From contig NZ_JACCHP010000003.1 of the NCBI RefSeq assembly GCF_016031625.1, positions 124,001 through 188,000 of the forward strand: a stretch of DNA of 64,000 nt, given 5' to 3'. Made by a program: the position numbers and the translations under genes. How positions within the stretch are numbered: position 1 is the stretch's first letter; each line of letters begins with the position of its first letter. This document shows, piece by piece, positions 9,020 to 16,908 of the stretch. Source of the stretch: Bradyrhizobium agreste. GTDB lineage: Bacteria > Pseudomonadota > Alphaproteobacteria > Rhizobiales > Xanthobacteraceae. The notes beneath the pieces were generated by a model. It had not been told where the DNA came from and did not search any database. It saw only the letters and a list, made by a program, of their open reading frames with translations.

Positions 9020-10024
9020 ATGCAGGACACGAAATTCAAAGTCGCAGTCGTTCAGGCAGCGCCGGTCTTCATGGATGCGCCAGCCTCCGTGGCCAAGGCG
9101 ATTGGTTTCATCCGGGAGGCGGGTGCAGCGGGGGCGAAGCTGCTGGCGTTCCCGGAGGTCTGGATTCCGGGTTATCCCTGGTGGCTTTGGCTCGGGACGC
9201 CGGCTTGGGGAATGCAGTTTGTGCCCCGCTATCACGCCAATTCGCTGCGCGCCGATGGGCCCGAGATCCTCGAGCTCTGTGCGGCCGCCGCCGAAGCCAA
9301 AATCAACGTCGTGATGGGCTTCTCCGAAATCGACGGCGGAACGCTCTACCTAAGTCAGGTTTTCATCAGCGATGCGGGAAAGATCATTTTCAAGCGCCGA
9401 AAGCTCAAGCCGACCCACGTCGAGCGTACGCTCTATGGCGAAGGCGATGGGTCTGATTTCCGCGTTGTCGAAAGCAGCGTCGGACGCCTCGGAGCCTTGT
9501 GCTGTGCCGAGCACATTCAGCCGCTCACGAAATACGCCATGTACGCGATGAACGAGCAAATTCACGTGGCGTCTTGGCCATCTTTCACACTGTATCGCGG
9601 CAAGGCCTACGCGTTGGGCCATGAGGTGAATCTCGCTGCCAGCCAGATCTACGCGCTGGAGGGAGGTTGCTTCGTCCTGCATGCCACAGCAATTACTGGC
9701 CAAGATATGTTCGACATGCTTTGCGATACACCGGAAAGGGTCGATTTGCTGAACGCGGAGGGAGCGAAGCCAGGTGGCGGCTATTCGATGATTTTCGGTC
9801 CCGATGGCCAGCCGATGTGCGAGCATCTGCCGCAGGACAAGGAAGGCATCCTCTATGCTGACGTAGACCTGTCGATGATTGCAATCGCCAAAGCGGCCTA
9901 CGACCCCACGGGGCACTACGCCCGCGGCGACGTCGTGCGTCTCATGGTCAACCGCAGCCCGCGTCGCACGAGCGTCAGCTTCAGCGAAGACGAGAATGCG
10001 GCGGTCACTTTCACCGAGACTTGA
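9020..10024 (+). CDS. Nitrilase
   Basis: A 334-residue member of the nitrilase branch of the C-N hydrolase superfamily, which converts nitriles to carboxylic acid and ammonia in the cytoplasm. The catalytic triad is visible: Glu46 in [12 protein letters not shown], Lys130 in KLKPTHVER and Cys162 in [10 protein letters not shown]. Most nitrilases have Trp after the catalytic Cys (CWE); this one has Ala (CAE). The start follows GGAG with normal spacing. It is the last clear member of the transporter operon, and the following hydroxy-acid dehydrogenase could act on a product such as a 2-hydroxy acid from a cyanohydrin. The exact substrate is not known. Confidence 0.92.
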   Translation: MQDTKFKVAVVQAAPVFMDAPASVAKAIGFIREAGAAGAKLLAFPEVWIPGYPWWLWLGTPAWGMQFVPRYHANSLRADGPEILELCAAAAEAKINVVMGFSEIDGGTLYLSQVFISDAGKIIFKRRKLKPTHVERTLYGEGDGSDFRVVESSVGRLGALCCAEHIQPLTKYAMYAMNEQIHVASWPSFTLYRGKAYALGHEVNLAASQIYALEGGCFVLHATAITGQDMFDMLCDTPERVDLLNAEGAKPGGGYSMIFGPDGQPMCEHLPQDKEGILYADVDLSMIAIAKAAYDPTGHYARGDVVRLMVNRSPRRTSVSFSEDENAAVTFTET

Positions 10025-10178
10025 CCGGATTGCGCGATACTGGTTGAAGGCAGGGGTAGTTGGCGAGCGAATTCACCCCGCTGATTTCGACAGCCTTGTC
10101 GCGAGCGGTCGCGATATGCTCGCTTAAGCCGTGTGGAGTTGCCCTTATGACAAGAACGGTGTGGCTTGAGGGCTTACA

Positions 10179-11300
10179 GTGACCCCGATTAACGTCGACG
10201 ACTATCGAAGCCTGGCTCGGCGTCGCCTTCCACGAATGGTGTTCGACTATCTTGATGGAGGAGCCGAAAGCGAGCGTGGTTTGCACCGAAACCTCAAAGC
10301 TTTTGCGGCGATCAATTTTGCGCCTCGGCGGCTTGTCGATGTCAGCCAGCGCAGTTCGTCCGTATCTCTGTTCGGACGGACGCTTCCAACGCCCTTTGTG
10401 GTCGCACCGACCGGCCTGAATGGTGCTCTGTGGCCTGATGGCGATGTAGCGTTAGCCCGGGCTGCTCGCAGCGCCGGGATCCCGTTTGTACTTTCGACTG
10501 CGTCCAACGCGACAATTGAGGACGTCGCGGAACGGGCGGGCGGTGATCTGTGGTTCCAGCTTTACGTCGTGCAGCGAGATCTAGCGCAGCAGCTTGTTCG
10601 CAGGGCCAAAGACGCGGGGTACCGTGTTCTGGTTCTCACCGTTGATGTTGCGGTCAATGGCAGAAGGGAGCGTGATCTGCGAAACGGATTTGCGATTCCC
10701 TTTCGTCAGACTCGCCGATCGGTTCTAGACGCCGTAACGCATCCGAGGTGGGCGCTCAACCAAATCCGCCATGGCTTGCCTCAGCTCGCAAATTTTGCCA
10801 GGCCTGACGCAACCGACGTGAACGCACAAGCCGCCTTGATGCGTCGGCAGATGGATGCCAGTTTCTGCTGGGAGGATCTTCAGGCGCTCCGCGACGCATG
10901 GCCGGGTATCCTCATCGTGAAGGGCATTATGACTTCGACCGACGCAAGGCGATGCCGGGAACTTGGCGTCGATGCCGTCGTTCTGTCCAATCATGGCGGA
11001 AGGCAGATCGAGGACGTTCCGGCGCCGATAGATTTGTTGGCGGAAATCTCGAACCAGAATGCGATGCCTCCGCTTCTCGTCGATGGCGGCATACGCCGCG
11101 GAGCCGATGCGGTAAAGGCGTTGGCGCTCGGTGCCAAAGCGGTGTTGTTGGGACGTGCCATCCTTTATGGGCTCGCCGCTGCGGGCGAACAAGGGGCAAG
11201 CCACGTGCTTGAAATCCTCACTGCCGAAGTTGATACGACGCTCGCACTCGTCGGCTGTCCAGAGGCCGAACGTCTTGATCGCCAGTTCATTCAATTGTGA
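10179..11300 (+). CDS. FMN-dependent alpha-hydroxy-acid dehydrogenase/oxidase
   Basis: A 373-residue protein of the lactate/mandelate/glycolate FMN family. The active-site motif SNHGGRQIED is near residue 270, and APTGLNGALWPDGD plus LTVDVAVNGRRERDLRNGF match conserved FMN-barrel segments. It oxidises 2-hydroxy acids to 2-oxo acids, passing electrons to oxygen or the quinone pool. The start is a GTG 154 bases after the nitrilase, so it may have its own promoter. Beside a nitrilase, a mandelate- or lactate-type acid made from a cyanohydrin is an attractive substrate, but this is inference. Its 3' end overlaps the convergent amidase gene by 10 bases. Confidence 0.88.
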   Translation: MTPINVDDYRSLARRRLPRMVFDYLDGGAESERGLHRNLKAFAAINFAPRRLVDVSQRSSSVSLFGRTLPTPFVVAPTGLNGALWPDGDVALARAARSAGIPFVLSTASNATIEDVAERAGGDLWFQLYVVQRDLAQQLVRRAKDAGYRVLVLTVDVAVNGRRERDLRNGFAIPFRQTRRSVLDAVTHPRWALNQIRHGLPQLANFARPDATDVNAQAALMRRQMDASFCWEDLQALRDAWPGILIVKGIMTSTDARRCRELGVDAVVLSNHGGRQIEDVPAPIDLLAEISNQNAMPPLLVDGGIRRGADAVKALALGAKAVLLGRAILYGLAAAGEQGASHVLEILTAEVDTTLALVGCPEAERLDRQFIQL

Positions 11301-12700
11301 GGGGCCATAGGCACCGCGAGCGGCGATGTGGCGATCGCTGCTTGCAGCGCGCGGCCGATGGCCAGAACAGCTGCGTCGCAGCCATAACGGCCAATCAGTT
11401 GAACCGAAAGCGGCAATCCACCGGCCATTCCACAGGGTAGCGCGAGCGCGGGGCCTCCAAGGGCATTGGCGAACGCGGTAGGACCGACGCGCGACCAATG
11501 TGCGAAATTGACCGGTGCCGCCGGCTTTGCCAGGGCTGGGGCCGGACCAAAGGTTGTCGGCAGCAGCAGAATGTCCGCAGGTCCCATGGTCGCTTCGAAG
11601 CAGGCGACAAGCTCAGCTCGGCGCGCCATGGCCAAGAGATAATCGTCGCCCGACACGAGGGCACCGAGGTGGAGCTTCAGCCTGGCATCGCGGCCGTAAA
11701 GCTGCGGCGAAGCGGATAGCCGTTCGCGATGGTAGTGCCAGCTTTCGCAGGTAGCGATCACGGCACTGATGGCATCCAATTCCTCAATACCCCGAATCTC
11801 CGTCGCGCGCGGAGTGACACCAATCGCACGCAGCAGCGTCTCCACCTCGTCGAGAACGCGCCGTTGCGCGGCCGGCAGGAGGTCGTCGAAGTCGCGGACT
11901 CGGACGTAGCCTGCGGTAGGCGGGAGAGCTTCCGATGCGGTACGAAAGCTCTTCTCCGCCCGTGAGCGCCCGGCGACCGCTGCGTCCTCCTGTGTCAACA
12001 TCGCATCGAGGAGGATAGCAACGTCCTCCACAGTACGCGCCATCGGGCCGACGTTATCCATGGTTTTCGAGAGGGGCATGACGCCGCGATGGCTGACCAG
12101 CCCGCGCGATGGTTTGAGGCCCACGATGCCGTTGAAAGCCGCGGGCACTCGGATGCTGCCGCCGGTATCCGTGCCCAGTGCGCCGAAGACCTCGCCTGCC
12201 GCAACGGACGCGCCGGATCCCGACGAGGAGCCGCCCGGCGAATGCGCTGTATTCCATGGATTACGGGCGTTTGGAGCCAGCGCCGTTTCGTCATGCATTC
12301 CGATGGCGAATTCGTTCGTCGTGACCTTGCCGAGAATGACCGCTCCCGCCGCGCGCAGAGCCGCCACTACAGTCGCATCGCGCGGAGCGACGCGGTCGGC
12401 GTAGAGCCGCGAATGCCCGGTGCAGCGGACACTGGCGACGTCGATGATGTCCTTGACGGCAAGCGGGATGCCAGCAACCGGGGCAACCGCCGCACCGCCG
12501 CGGCGCAGCGAGTCGGCCGCGCGCGCCATGGCAAGCGCTTGGTCCTGCATGAGCGTGATGAAACAGTGCAGCGTCGGCTCCATCGCCGCGCACCGCTTCA
12601 GACAGGCGGTGGTCAGTTCCAAGGAGGTGATTGCGCCACTCTCGAGGGCGGCGGAGGCTTTGGCCAACGTGTCTAGGTCGGACAGGATCGTCTGTTCCAT
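11291..12700 (-). CDS. Amidase (amidase-signature family)
   Basis: A 469-residue amidase-signature hydrolase that releases ammonia from amides. The Ser-cisSer-Lys triad is visible: Lys83 in AVKDIID, cis-Ser158 in GGSSSGSGAS and Ser182 in DTGGSIRVP. I use the ATG at 12700 (MEQTILSDL), preceded by GAGG at good spacing; the longer frame from 12778 adds unrelated sequence. It is the last gene of the nitrile hydratase operon and would convert the amide made by the hydratase to the acid. The small gene upstream may encode a partner subunit. Confidence 0.92.
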   Translation of the reverse strand: MEQTILSDLDTLAKASAALESGAITSLELTTACLKRCAAMEPTLHCFITLMQDQALAMARAADSLRRGGAAVAPVAGIPLAVKDIIDVASVRCTGHSRLYADRVAPRDATVVAALRAAGAVILGKVTTNEFAIGMHDETALAPNARNPWNTAHSPGGSSSGSGASVAAGEVFGALGTDTGGSIRVPAAFNGIVGLKPSRGLVSHRGVMPLSKTMDNVGPMARTVEDVAILLDAMLTQEDAAVAGRSRAEKSFRTASEALPPTAGYVRVRDFDDLLPAAQRRVLDEVETLLRAIGVTPRATEIRGIEELDAISAVIATCESWHYHRERLSASPQLYGRDARLKLHLGALVSGDDYLLAMARRAELVACFEATMGPADILLLPTTFGPAPALAKPAAPVNFAHWSRVGPTAFANALGGPALALPCGMAGGLPLSVQLIGRYGCDAAVLAIGRALQAAIATSPLAVPMAPHN

Positions 12701-12728
12701 GAAACCTCGAATGCGGGCGGGACGCTGA

Positions 12729-12935
12729 TTATTCGAAGACCGGGCTTTCGTTGAGACCGCTACGGCTGACGGCCGCATTGCGGCGTATCAACTGGATTTT
12801 GGCCTCCATGAATAGCAAGCCCGGAATGAGTGCGGCACGGTCGGCGGCGTCGAGGCCGGAGGCACCGGCTCTGTCGAGAAGCCAGCCGAAATCATGCGCC
12901 GCCAATGTGGCCGGCGGGTTATCGTCTTGTTTCAA
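12729..12935 (-). CDS. Small protein, possible GatC/AtzG-like amidase partner
   Basis: A 68-residue acidic protein encoded between the hydratase accessory gene and the amidase. It overlaps the former by four bases (ATGA) and lies 28 bases ahead of the latter, so it is surely part of the operon. Its size, position just before an amidase-signature gene, and its tail ending in ESPVFE resemble AtzG/GatC-type small subunits (DUF4089), whose C-termini often end near APVF. The match is weak by eye, so I call this a hypothesis. No membrane segment or cysteine is present. Confidence 0.6.
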   Translation of the reverse strand: MKQDDNPPATLAAHDFGWLLDRAGASGLDAADRAALIPGLLFMEAKIQLIRRNAAVSRSGLNESPVFE

Positions 12936-13399
12936 GAGCGTCCTCCCGCCGGCGGAAGCGCTGGATCAACGTAGATGGGGCCTGGAAGCACCGCCGGATT
13001 CGAGTGATGGTAGTGATGGTGGTGCGCTGGCCGGCACGCATCGATTATTGTCGCGGGCAGATCGCGCCGCAGCACAACCGGCTGGCCGTGCGGCGTAACG
13101 AGATAGGAGCGTCGCCAGTCCTCCATGGTCGCCCGGATGTTCGCCTCGTCGATGGCGAGTTTACGACCGACCAGGTCGCAGAAGGTGTCGATCCAGGTTT
13201 GGAAATAAGCCTCGGATGTCAGCGCGTCGCCATGGCGGGCAAGTCCTGCCGAGAATCGTTCGCCCCATTCCGTCCAGGAAAAATGCCCAGCCTGGCTCGT
13301 GCGAACCGTGATCGCGAACAGCGTTGCCTGCCAGGGGTCGTCGAAACTCTGCTCGCCGAAGTCGGGCGCGAAGCGCGCAGTGGACATTGCGTCAGTCAT
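12932..13399 (-). CDS. Nitrile hydratase accessory (activator) protein with His-rich tail
   Basis: A 155-residue protein of the nitrile hydratase accessory family, which helps load or oxidise the metal centre. The core contains FDDPWQATLFAITVRTSQAG, FSWTEWGERFSAGL, and YFQTWIDTFCDLVGRKL, resembling a hydratase beta N-terminal fold. I start at ATG 13399, which overlaps the beta gene end by eight bases; the frame upstream is read inside beta. Near residue 130 it has the unusual run AHHHHYHHS, a plausible cobalt-binding tail, followed by a Pro-rich end. With alpha, beta and amidase it forms the hydration pathway. Confidence 0.85.
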   Translation of the reverse strand: MTDAMSTARFAPDFGEQSFDDPWQATLFAITVRTSQAGHFSWTEWGERFSAGLARHGDALTSEAYFQTWIDTFCDLVGRKLAIDEANIRATMEDWRRSYLVTPHGQPVVLRRDLPATIIDACRPAHHHHYHHSNPAVLPGPIYVDPALPPAGGRS

Positions 13400-14036
13400 G
13401 ATCGACGCGTCCTTCGATATAGCTCTCATACAGTTCAATCCGCACGCAAGTGTTCGGCTCCGAAGCGCTGCCCCACATCTCCGCGCCATCGAAGCGGACC
13501 GAGTAGACGTGCTGGAATTCCGATCGGTCGGACGCAAAGGCGTCCGCGAATCGGAAGATGCCCATGTATTGTTCGATCCGGCCAATACAGCCGCGCACGT
13601 AGCGGGGCAGCCGGGTGTGGGTCGCAGGGGCATCCCGCCGTGCTCGGATCAGCATTCCTGTTACAAACTTCGGCGCGGGCAGCGCCGGAGGAGCGGGCAC
13701 CTTCGCCGCCTTGAATCGGGGCCATAGCTTGTCGGCAGGAATAAGCATCGCATCCGGAATGGCCACTTCTGCTGCCTCCGGCGTCACGCCGAGTTCGGCG
13801 TATAGCCGTTCGATCATGCCAAGCCAACGCTCCCAATATGGCGTCGTGAGGTAGACCGCCGGGGAGACGTTCTCCATGTAGTAGCGGGTTTTGTCGATGT
13901 TGTAGGCGCGCTGCAGGATCGACAGCATGTTGATGCCGTAGATTCGCTTGTACTCTTCGCGCTCGAACACCGTCTCGTAGTTGGGATCGACCGGCCCGAA
14001 GCCGTGCATCCCTCCCATATCGTGGATGCCGTCCAT
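13392..14036 (-). CDS. nthB: Nitrile hydratase subunit beta
   Basis: A 214-residue beta subunit. It begins MDGIHDMGGMHGFGPV, the strongly conserved opening of hydratase beta chains, and has YYMENVSPAVYLTTPYWERW and the C-terminal SH3-like fold with VYSVRFDGAEMWG. The ATG at 14036 overlaps the alpha stop as TGATG, so alpha and beta are translated together and should give equal amounts. The frame extending to 14336 is a shadow of alpha. It pairs with alpha to form the active heterodimer or tetramer. Confidence 0.95.
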   Translation of the reverse strand: MDGIHDMGGMHGFGPVDPNYETVFEREEYKRIYGINMLSILQRAYNIDKTRYYMENVSPAVYLTTPYWERWLGMIERLYAELGVTPEAAEVAIPDAMLIPADKLWPRFKAAKVPAPPALPAPKFVTGMLIRARRDAPATHTRLPRYVRGCIGRIEQYMGIFRFADAFASDRSEFQHVYSVRFDGAEMWGSASEPNTCVRIELYESYIEGRVDHD

Positions 14037-14647
14037 CAGCGTGATCCCGCAGCGTCCGGCGTCAACGCAACGCCGGTGCCGATCATCGAGTTCCGGGTGA
14101 CGAGTTGAGCCAGAGCGTCCTCGGTCCAGCCCTCGGTCCCGACCGGGCGCTGCGGCAGTACGAGATAACGCAACTCGGCGTTGGAATCCCAGACCCGGAT
14201 CTCTCGCTCCGTCGGCACCTCCAACCCGAATTCCCGCAACACCTGCCGAGGTTCGCGCACGATGCGGGAGCGATAGGCTGGCGACTTGTACCAGCCGGGT
14301 GAACTGCCGAGTAGCCGAAACGGATAACACGAACACAATGTGCAGACGATGACGTTGTGCACCAAATCGGTGTTCTCCAGTACGACAATGTTGGCCCCGG
14401 TGATGTCGACCAGCTCCGCGGTGACGTCTTCCGCCCGCTCCAGCAGGCGGCGGCGATAGTCGGGGTCGACCCAGGCGCGTGCCACGATCCGCGCGCCGAT
14501 CTTGGGACCGATACGATTTTCCGCGATGTCGACCAATTCGTCGACCGCCTTCGGATCGATGATGCCTCTCTCCGACAACAGAGTTTCCAGCGCTCTGACG
14601 CGCAGGGCAAACTCGGCAGGCGGATCGGTGAATTCCTCATCGGACAT
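14036..14647 (-). CDS. nthA: Nitrile hydratase subunit alpha, cobalt type
   Basis: A 203-residue alpha subunit of nitrile hydratase, which hydrates nitriles to amides. The metal-binding claw reads VCTLCSCYPF with Cys102, Cys105 and Cys107. Thr at the second position of the claw is the cobalt-type signature, whereas iron enzymes have Ser. I chose ATG 14647 with GGAG six bases upstream rather than the TTG four codons earlier. The order alpha-beta-accessory-amidase is standard. An ABC importer lies directly upstream in the same direction, with a 45-base gap. Confidence 0.95.
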   Translation of the reverse strand: MSDEEFTDPPAEFALRVRALETLLSERGIIDPKAVDELVDIAENRIGPKIGARIVARAWVDPDYRRRLLERAEDVTAELVDITGANIVVLENTDLVHNVIVCTLCSCYPFRLLGSSPGWYKSPAYRSRIVREPRQVLREFGLEVPTEREIRVWDSNAELRYLVLPQRPVGTEGWTEDALAQLVTRNSMIGTGVALTPDAAGSR

Positions 14648-14692
14648 GGGGTTCTCCAAGCTCGTGGCGATCTTCGTCGGCAGGCGAACGGC

Positions 14693-15742
14693 TCAATTTG
14701 CGAAGACCTGCTTGTACATCTCCAACTGCGCCGGATATTTGCTGATAAGCGTACGCCAGTCCATGACGTTGAAGACGAGCCCTTGGGGAGCACCGGCGAC
14801 CTTCGGCGCGTCCGGCATGGTCCCCTGCATACCGATGTCGGCGAGTAGCGCCTGAGCCTCGGCGCTGAACAGCCAGGTCGCGAACAGCTTGGCGGCGTTC
14901 GGATGAGGCGCCTTGGCGAGAATGGCCTCGTTGAGGGGAATCGAGATGACGCCTTCTTCGGGGAAGATGAACTCGAAGGGCGCTCCCTTCTTCGCTGCCG
15001 CCTTGAAGAAATGATAGGGCACGTCGAGACCAAGGGTGGCCTGACCGGATGCCACCGCCTGGATTGCCTGGGCGTTCGCTTGCGAGACAATGGGGTGGTT
15101 GGCGGCGAGGCCCTCGAACCAGGCCCGGTCCAGCTTGCCGGCGATGGTCAGTGCCGTCAACGCTTGCCCCGTGCCCGACACGCTCTGCAACGTGGAGATG
15201 GAGATCTGCTTGTTCCATTTGCGATCGGCGAGTTCGCGCCAGCTCTTCGGTGCGTCCGCGGGCTTGACGTAGCTCTTGTTGTAGAATGGGCCGCTGACGG
15301 TGAGCGTCCAGTCGAACCACATCCTGTTCGTGCCGACGAACTTTTCGTCGAGGCCGGCGGTCGTCTCGGGCGCATAGCTGGCCAGGAAGCCCTTGTCGGC
15401 GTATTCCGGCATGTCGTTAGACGTGGTGTACACAATGTCACCGGCCGCTTGGCCAGACGCTGCCTCGGCTTCCAGCCGGCTCGTCAGCTTCGCTCCAAAG
15501 AGATCGACACCCACAACCTTGATGGTTGGAAACCGCGCGGAGAATGCGGCGAAGATCGGCGTATTGGCGCTGGTGTTCGGGTTGTAGACCACGACTTCGC
15601 GCTCGCCGGCGGCCACCGCGGCGTCATAGAGCGGCTTCATGATGGCGGCATCGTCCCTCGCCACCGCTGAGTGAGCATTCAGCCCCAGGGCAAGCGCGAC
15701 CGCCCCGCGGCAAAGGCCTTTTGTCCAATCACGTCGGTTCAT
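14693..15742 (-). CDS. ABC transporter periplasmic binding protein (Fbp/Pot type, SBP family 1)
   Basis: A 349-residue extracellular solute-binding protein. I start at ATG 15742 (MNRRDWTKGL), preceded by GAGAGGG. It has a signal sequence with a twin-arginine-like start and a cleavage site near AHSAVARDD. The mature part has REVVVYNPNTSANTPIFAAF and the FPEEGVISIP segment typical of iron(III)/thiamine/phosphonate-type binding proteins. Its cognate ATPase and fused permease are upstream in the same operon. The ligand could be a metal ion (cobalt for the hydratase) or an organic substrate; the sequence does not settle it. Confidence 0.88.
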   Translation of the reverse strand: MNRRDWTKGLCRGAVALALGLNAHSAVARDDAAIMKPLYDAAVAAGEREVVVYNPNTSANTPIFAAFSARFPTIKVVGVDLFGAKLTSRLEAEAASGQAAGDIVYTTSNDMPEYADKGFLASYAPETTAGLDEKFVGTNRMWFDWTLTVSGPFYNKSYVKPADAPKSWRELADRKWNKQISISTLQSVSGTGQALTALTIAGKLDRAWFEGLAANHPIVSQANAQAIQAVASGQATLGLDVPYHFFKAAAKKGAPFEFIFPEEGVISIPLNEAILAKAPHPNAAKLFATWLFSAEAQALLADIGMQGTMPDAPKVAGAPQGLVFNVMDWRTLISKYPAQLEMYKQVFAN

Positions 15743-15773
15743 TCTGATGCCCTCTCTCATGGCTTGCCTCCGA

Positions 15774-16871
15774 TCAACGGAGGAGCGGTGCGGTATCTGG
15801 AAGTTGAAGGAAAAGGTGCTCGCCCGCCTTCGGTGCGGGAGCGGCATCCGCCGACTGCGTGACTAGCAGCGGCTGGTCAGCCGCCCTGATCTCGATCTCA
15901 AGAGACGAACCGAGCCGTGTGACCCGGCCGACGGTGGTTGCGATGTGGTTCCCGCGCGGTGCGCTCGTCAGGCTGACATCCCGTGATTTCAGAGCGATCG
16001 CGAGCCGCTCCCCGATCGCGAACCGCCCCGACGATTGCATCGTTACGCGGGTACCGTCGAGATCGAGCGTGGTCCGCCCCGCGGCCAGATCAGTCACGAT
16101 GCCTTCGAGCATGTTGTCGTAGCCGACGAAGCTCGCGACGTAGCGCGTTGCCGGCTCGAACAATACCTCGGCTGGCGATCCGTATTGTACAACCGCGCCC
16201 TCGTGGAGAACTGCGATCATGTCGGCAAGCGCCATGGCCTCGTCTTGGTCGTGCGTCACCATCACGCTCGTCATACCAAGGCGATCATGGATGTTGCGCA
16301 ACTCGCGTCGCAACTGATTGCGAAGGCCGCTGTCGAGGTTCGACAACGGTTCATCCAGCAGCAAGATCGACGGCTCGATGCAGAGCGCGCGTGCCAGCGC
16401 AACGCGTTGCTGCTGTCCACCGGACAACTGGCCCGGGAAGCGATCGAGAAGAGGGCGGAGCCCGATCAGGTCGGCGAGGTCCGAGACCCGGGTTTCGATT
16501 TCCCCAGAACTTGCGCGCTTCTGGCGCATTGGGAAAGCAATGTTATCGAACACCTTCAAGTGCGGCCAAAGCGCATAGTGCTGGAACACCATGCCGAGCC
16601 CGCGCTTCTCCGCAGGCACCGGAACGGGCATCGTCTCGTGAAACATCGTCCGGCCTTGCAGGTCCAGCCGACCCCGGCTCGGGTGCTCCAGGCCCGCGAT
16701 GCAGCGTAGCAGGGTCGTCTTGCCGCAGCCGGACGGACCAAGCAGGCAGAGATAGGTCCCGACGGGGACCTTAAGGTCAATTCCCTTCAGGATCTCCGTG
16801 TCCCCATAGAACTTGCGCAGCGCCGAAATCCAGATGCTGGGCGCCGTCGGCGTATCGCTGGTCAAGAGCAT
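15774..16871 (-). CDS. ABC transporter ATPase (FbpC/PotA type)
   Basis: A 365-residue ATPase with Walker A GPSGCGKTT, signature LSGGQQQRVALARAL, Walker B LLLDEPLSNLD and a C-terminal TOBE-like regulatory domain (residues about 260-360). I start at ATG 16871 with GGAAAG upstream. It lies 31 bases before the binding-protein gene and follows the fused permease, forming a complete importer. TOBE domains in this class often sense the cargo, but no cargo can be read here. Confidence 0.92.
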   Translation of the reverse strand: MLLTSDTPTAPSIWISALRKFYGDTEILKGIDLKVPVGTYLCLLGPSGCGKTTLLRCIAGLEHPSRGRLDLQGRTMFHETMPVPVPAEKRGLGMVFQHYALWPHLKVFDNIAFPMRQKRASSGEIETRVSDLADLIGLRPLLDRFPGQLSGGQQQRVALARALCIEPSILLLDEPLSNLDSGLRNQLRRELRNIHDRLGMTSVMVTHDQDEAMALADMIAVLHEGAVVQYGSPAEVLFEPATRYVASFVGYDNMLEGIVTDLAAGRTTLDLDGTRVTMQSSGRFAIGERLAIALKSRDVSLTSAPRGNHIATTVGRVTRLGSSLEIEIRAADQPLLVTQSADAAPAPKAGEHLFLQLPDTAPLLR

Positions 16872-16908
16872 CGTTCTTTCCTGTGGTCTTGCGTCGGGAG
16901 GTCCGGAC

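Noticed and set aside
11300..12700. Plus-strand frames of 70-195 codons inside the amidase
   Set aside because: High-G+C shadows; the minus-strand amidase has the complete catalytic triad.
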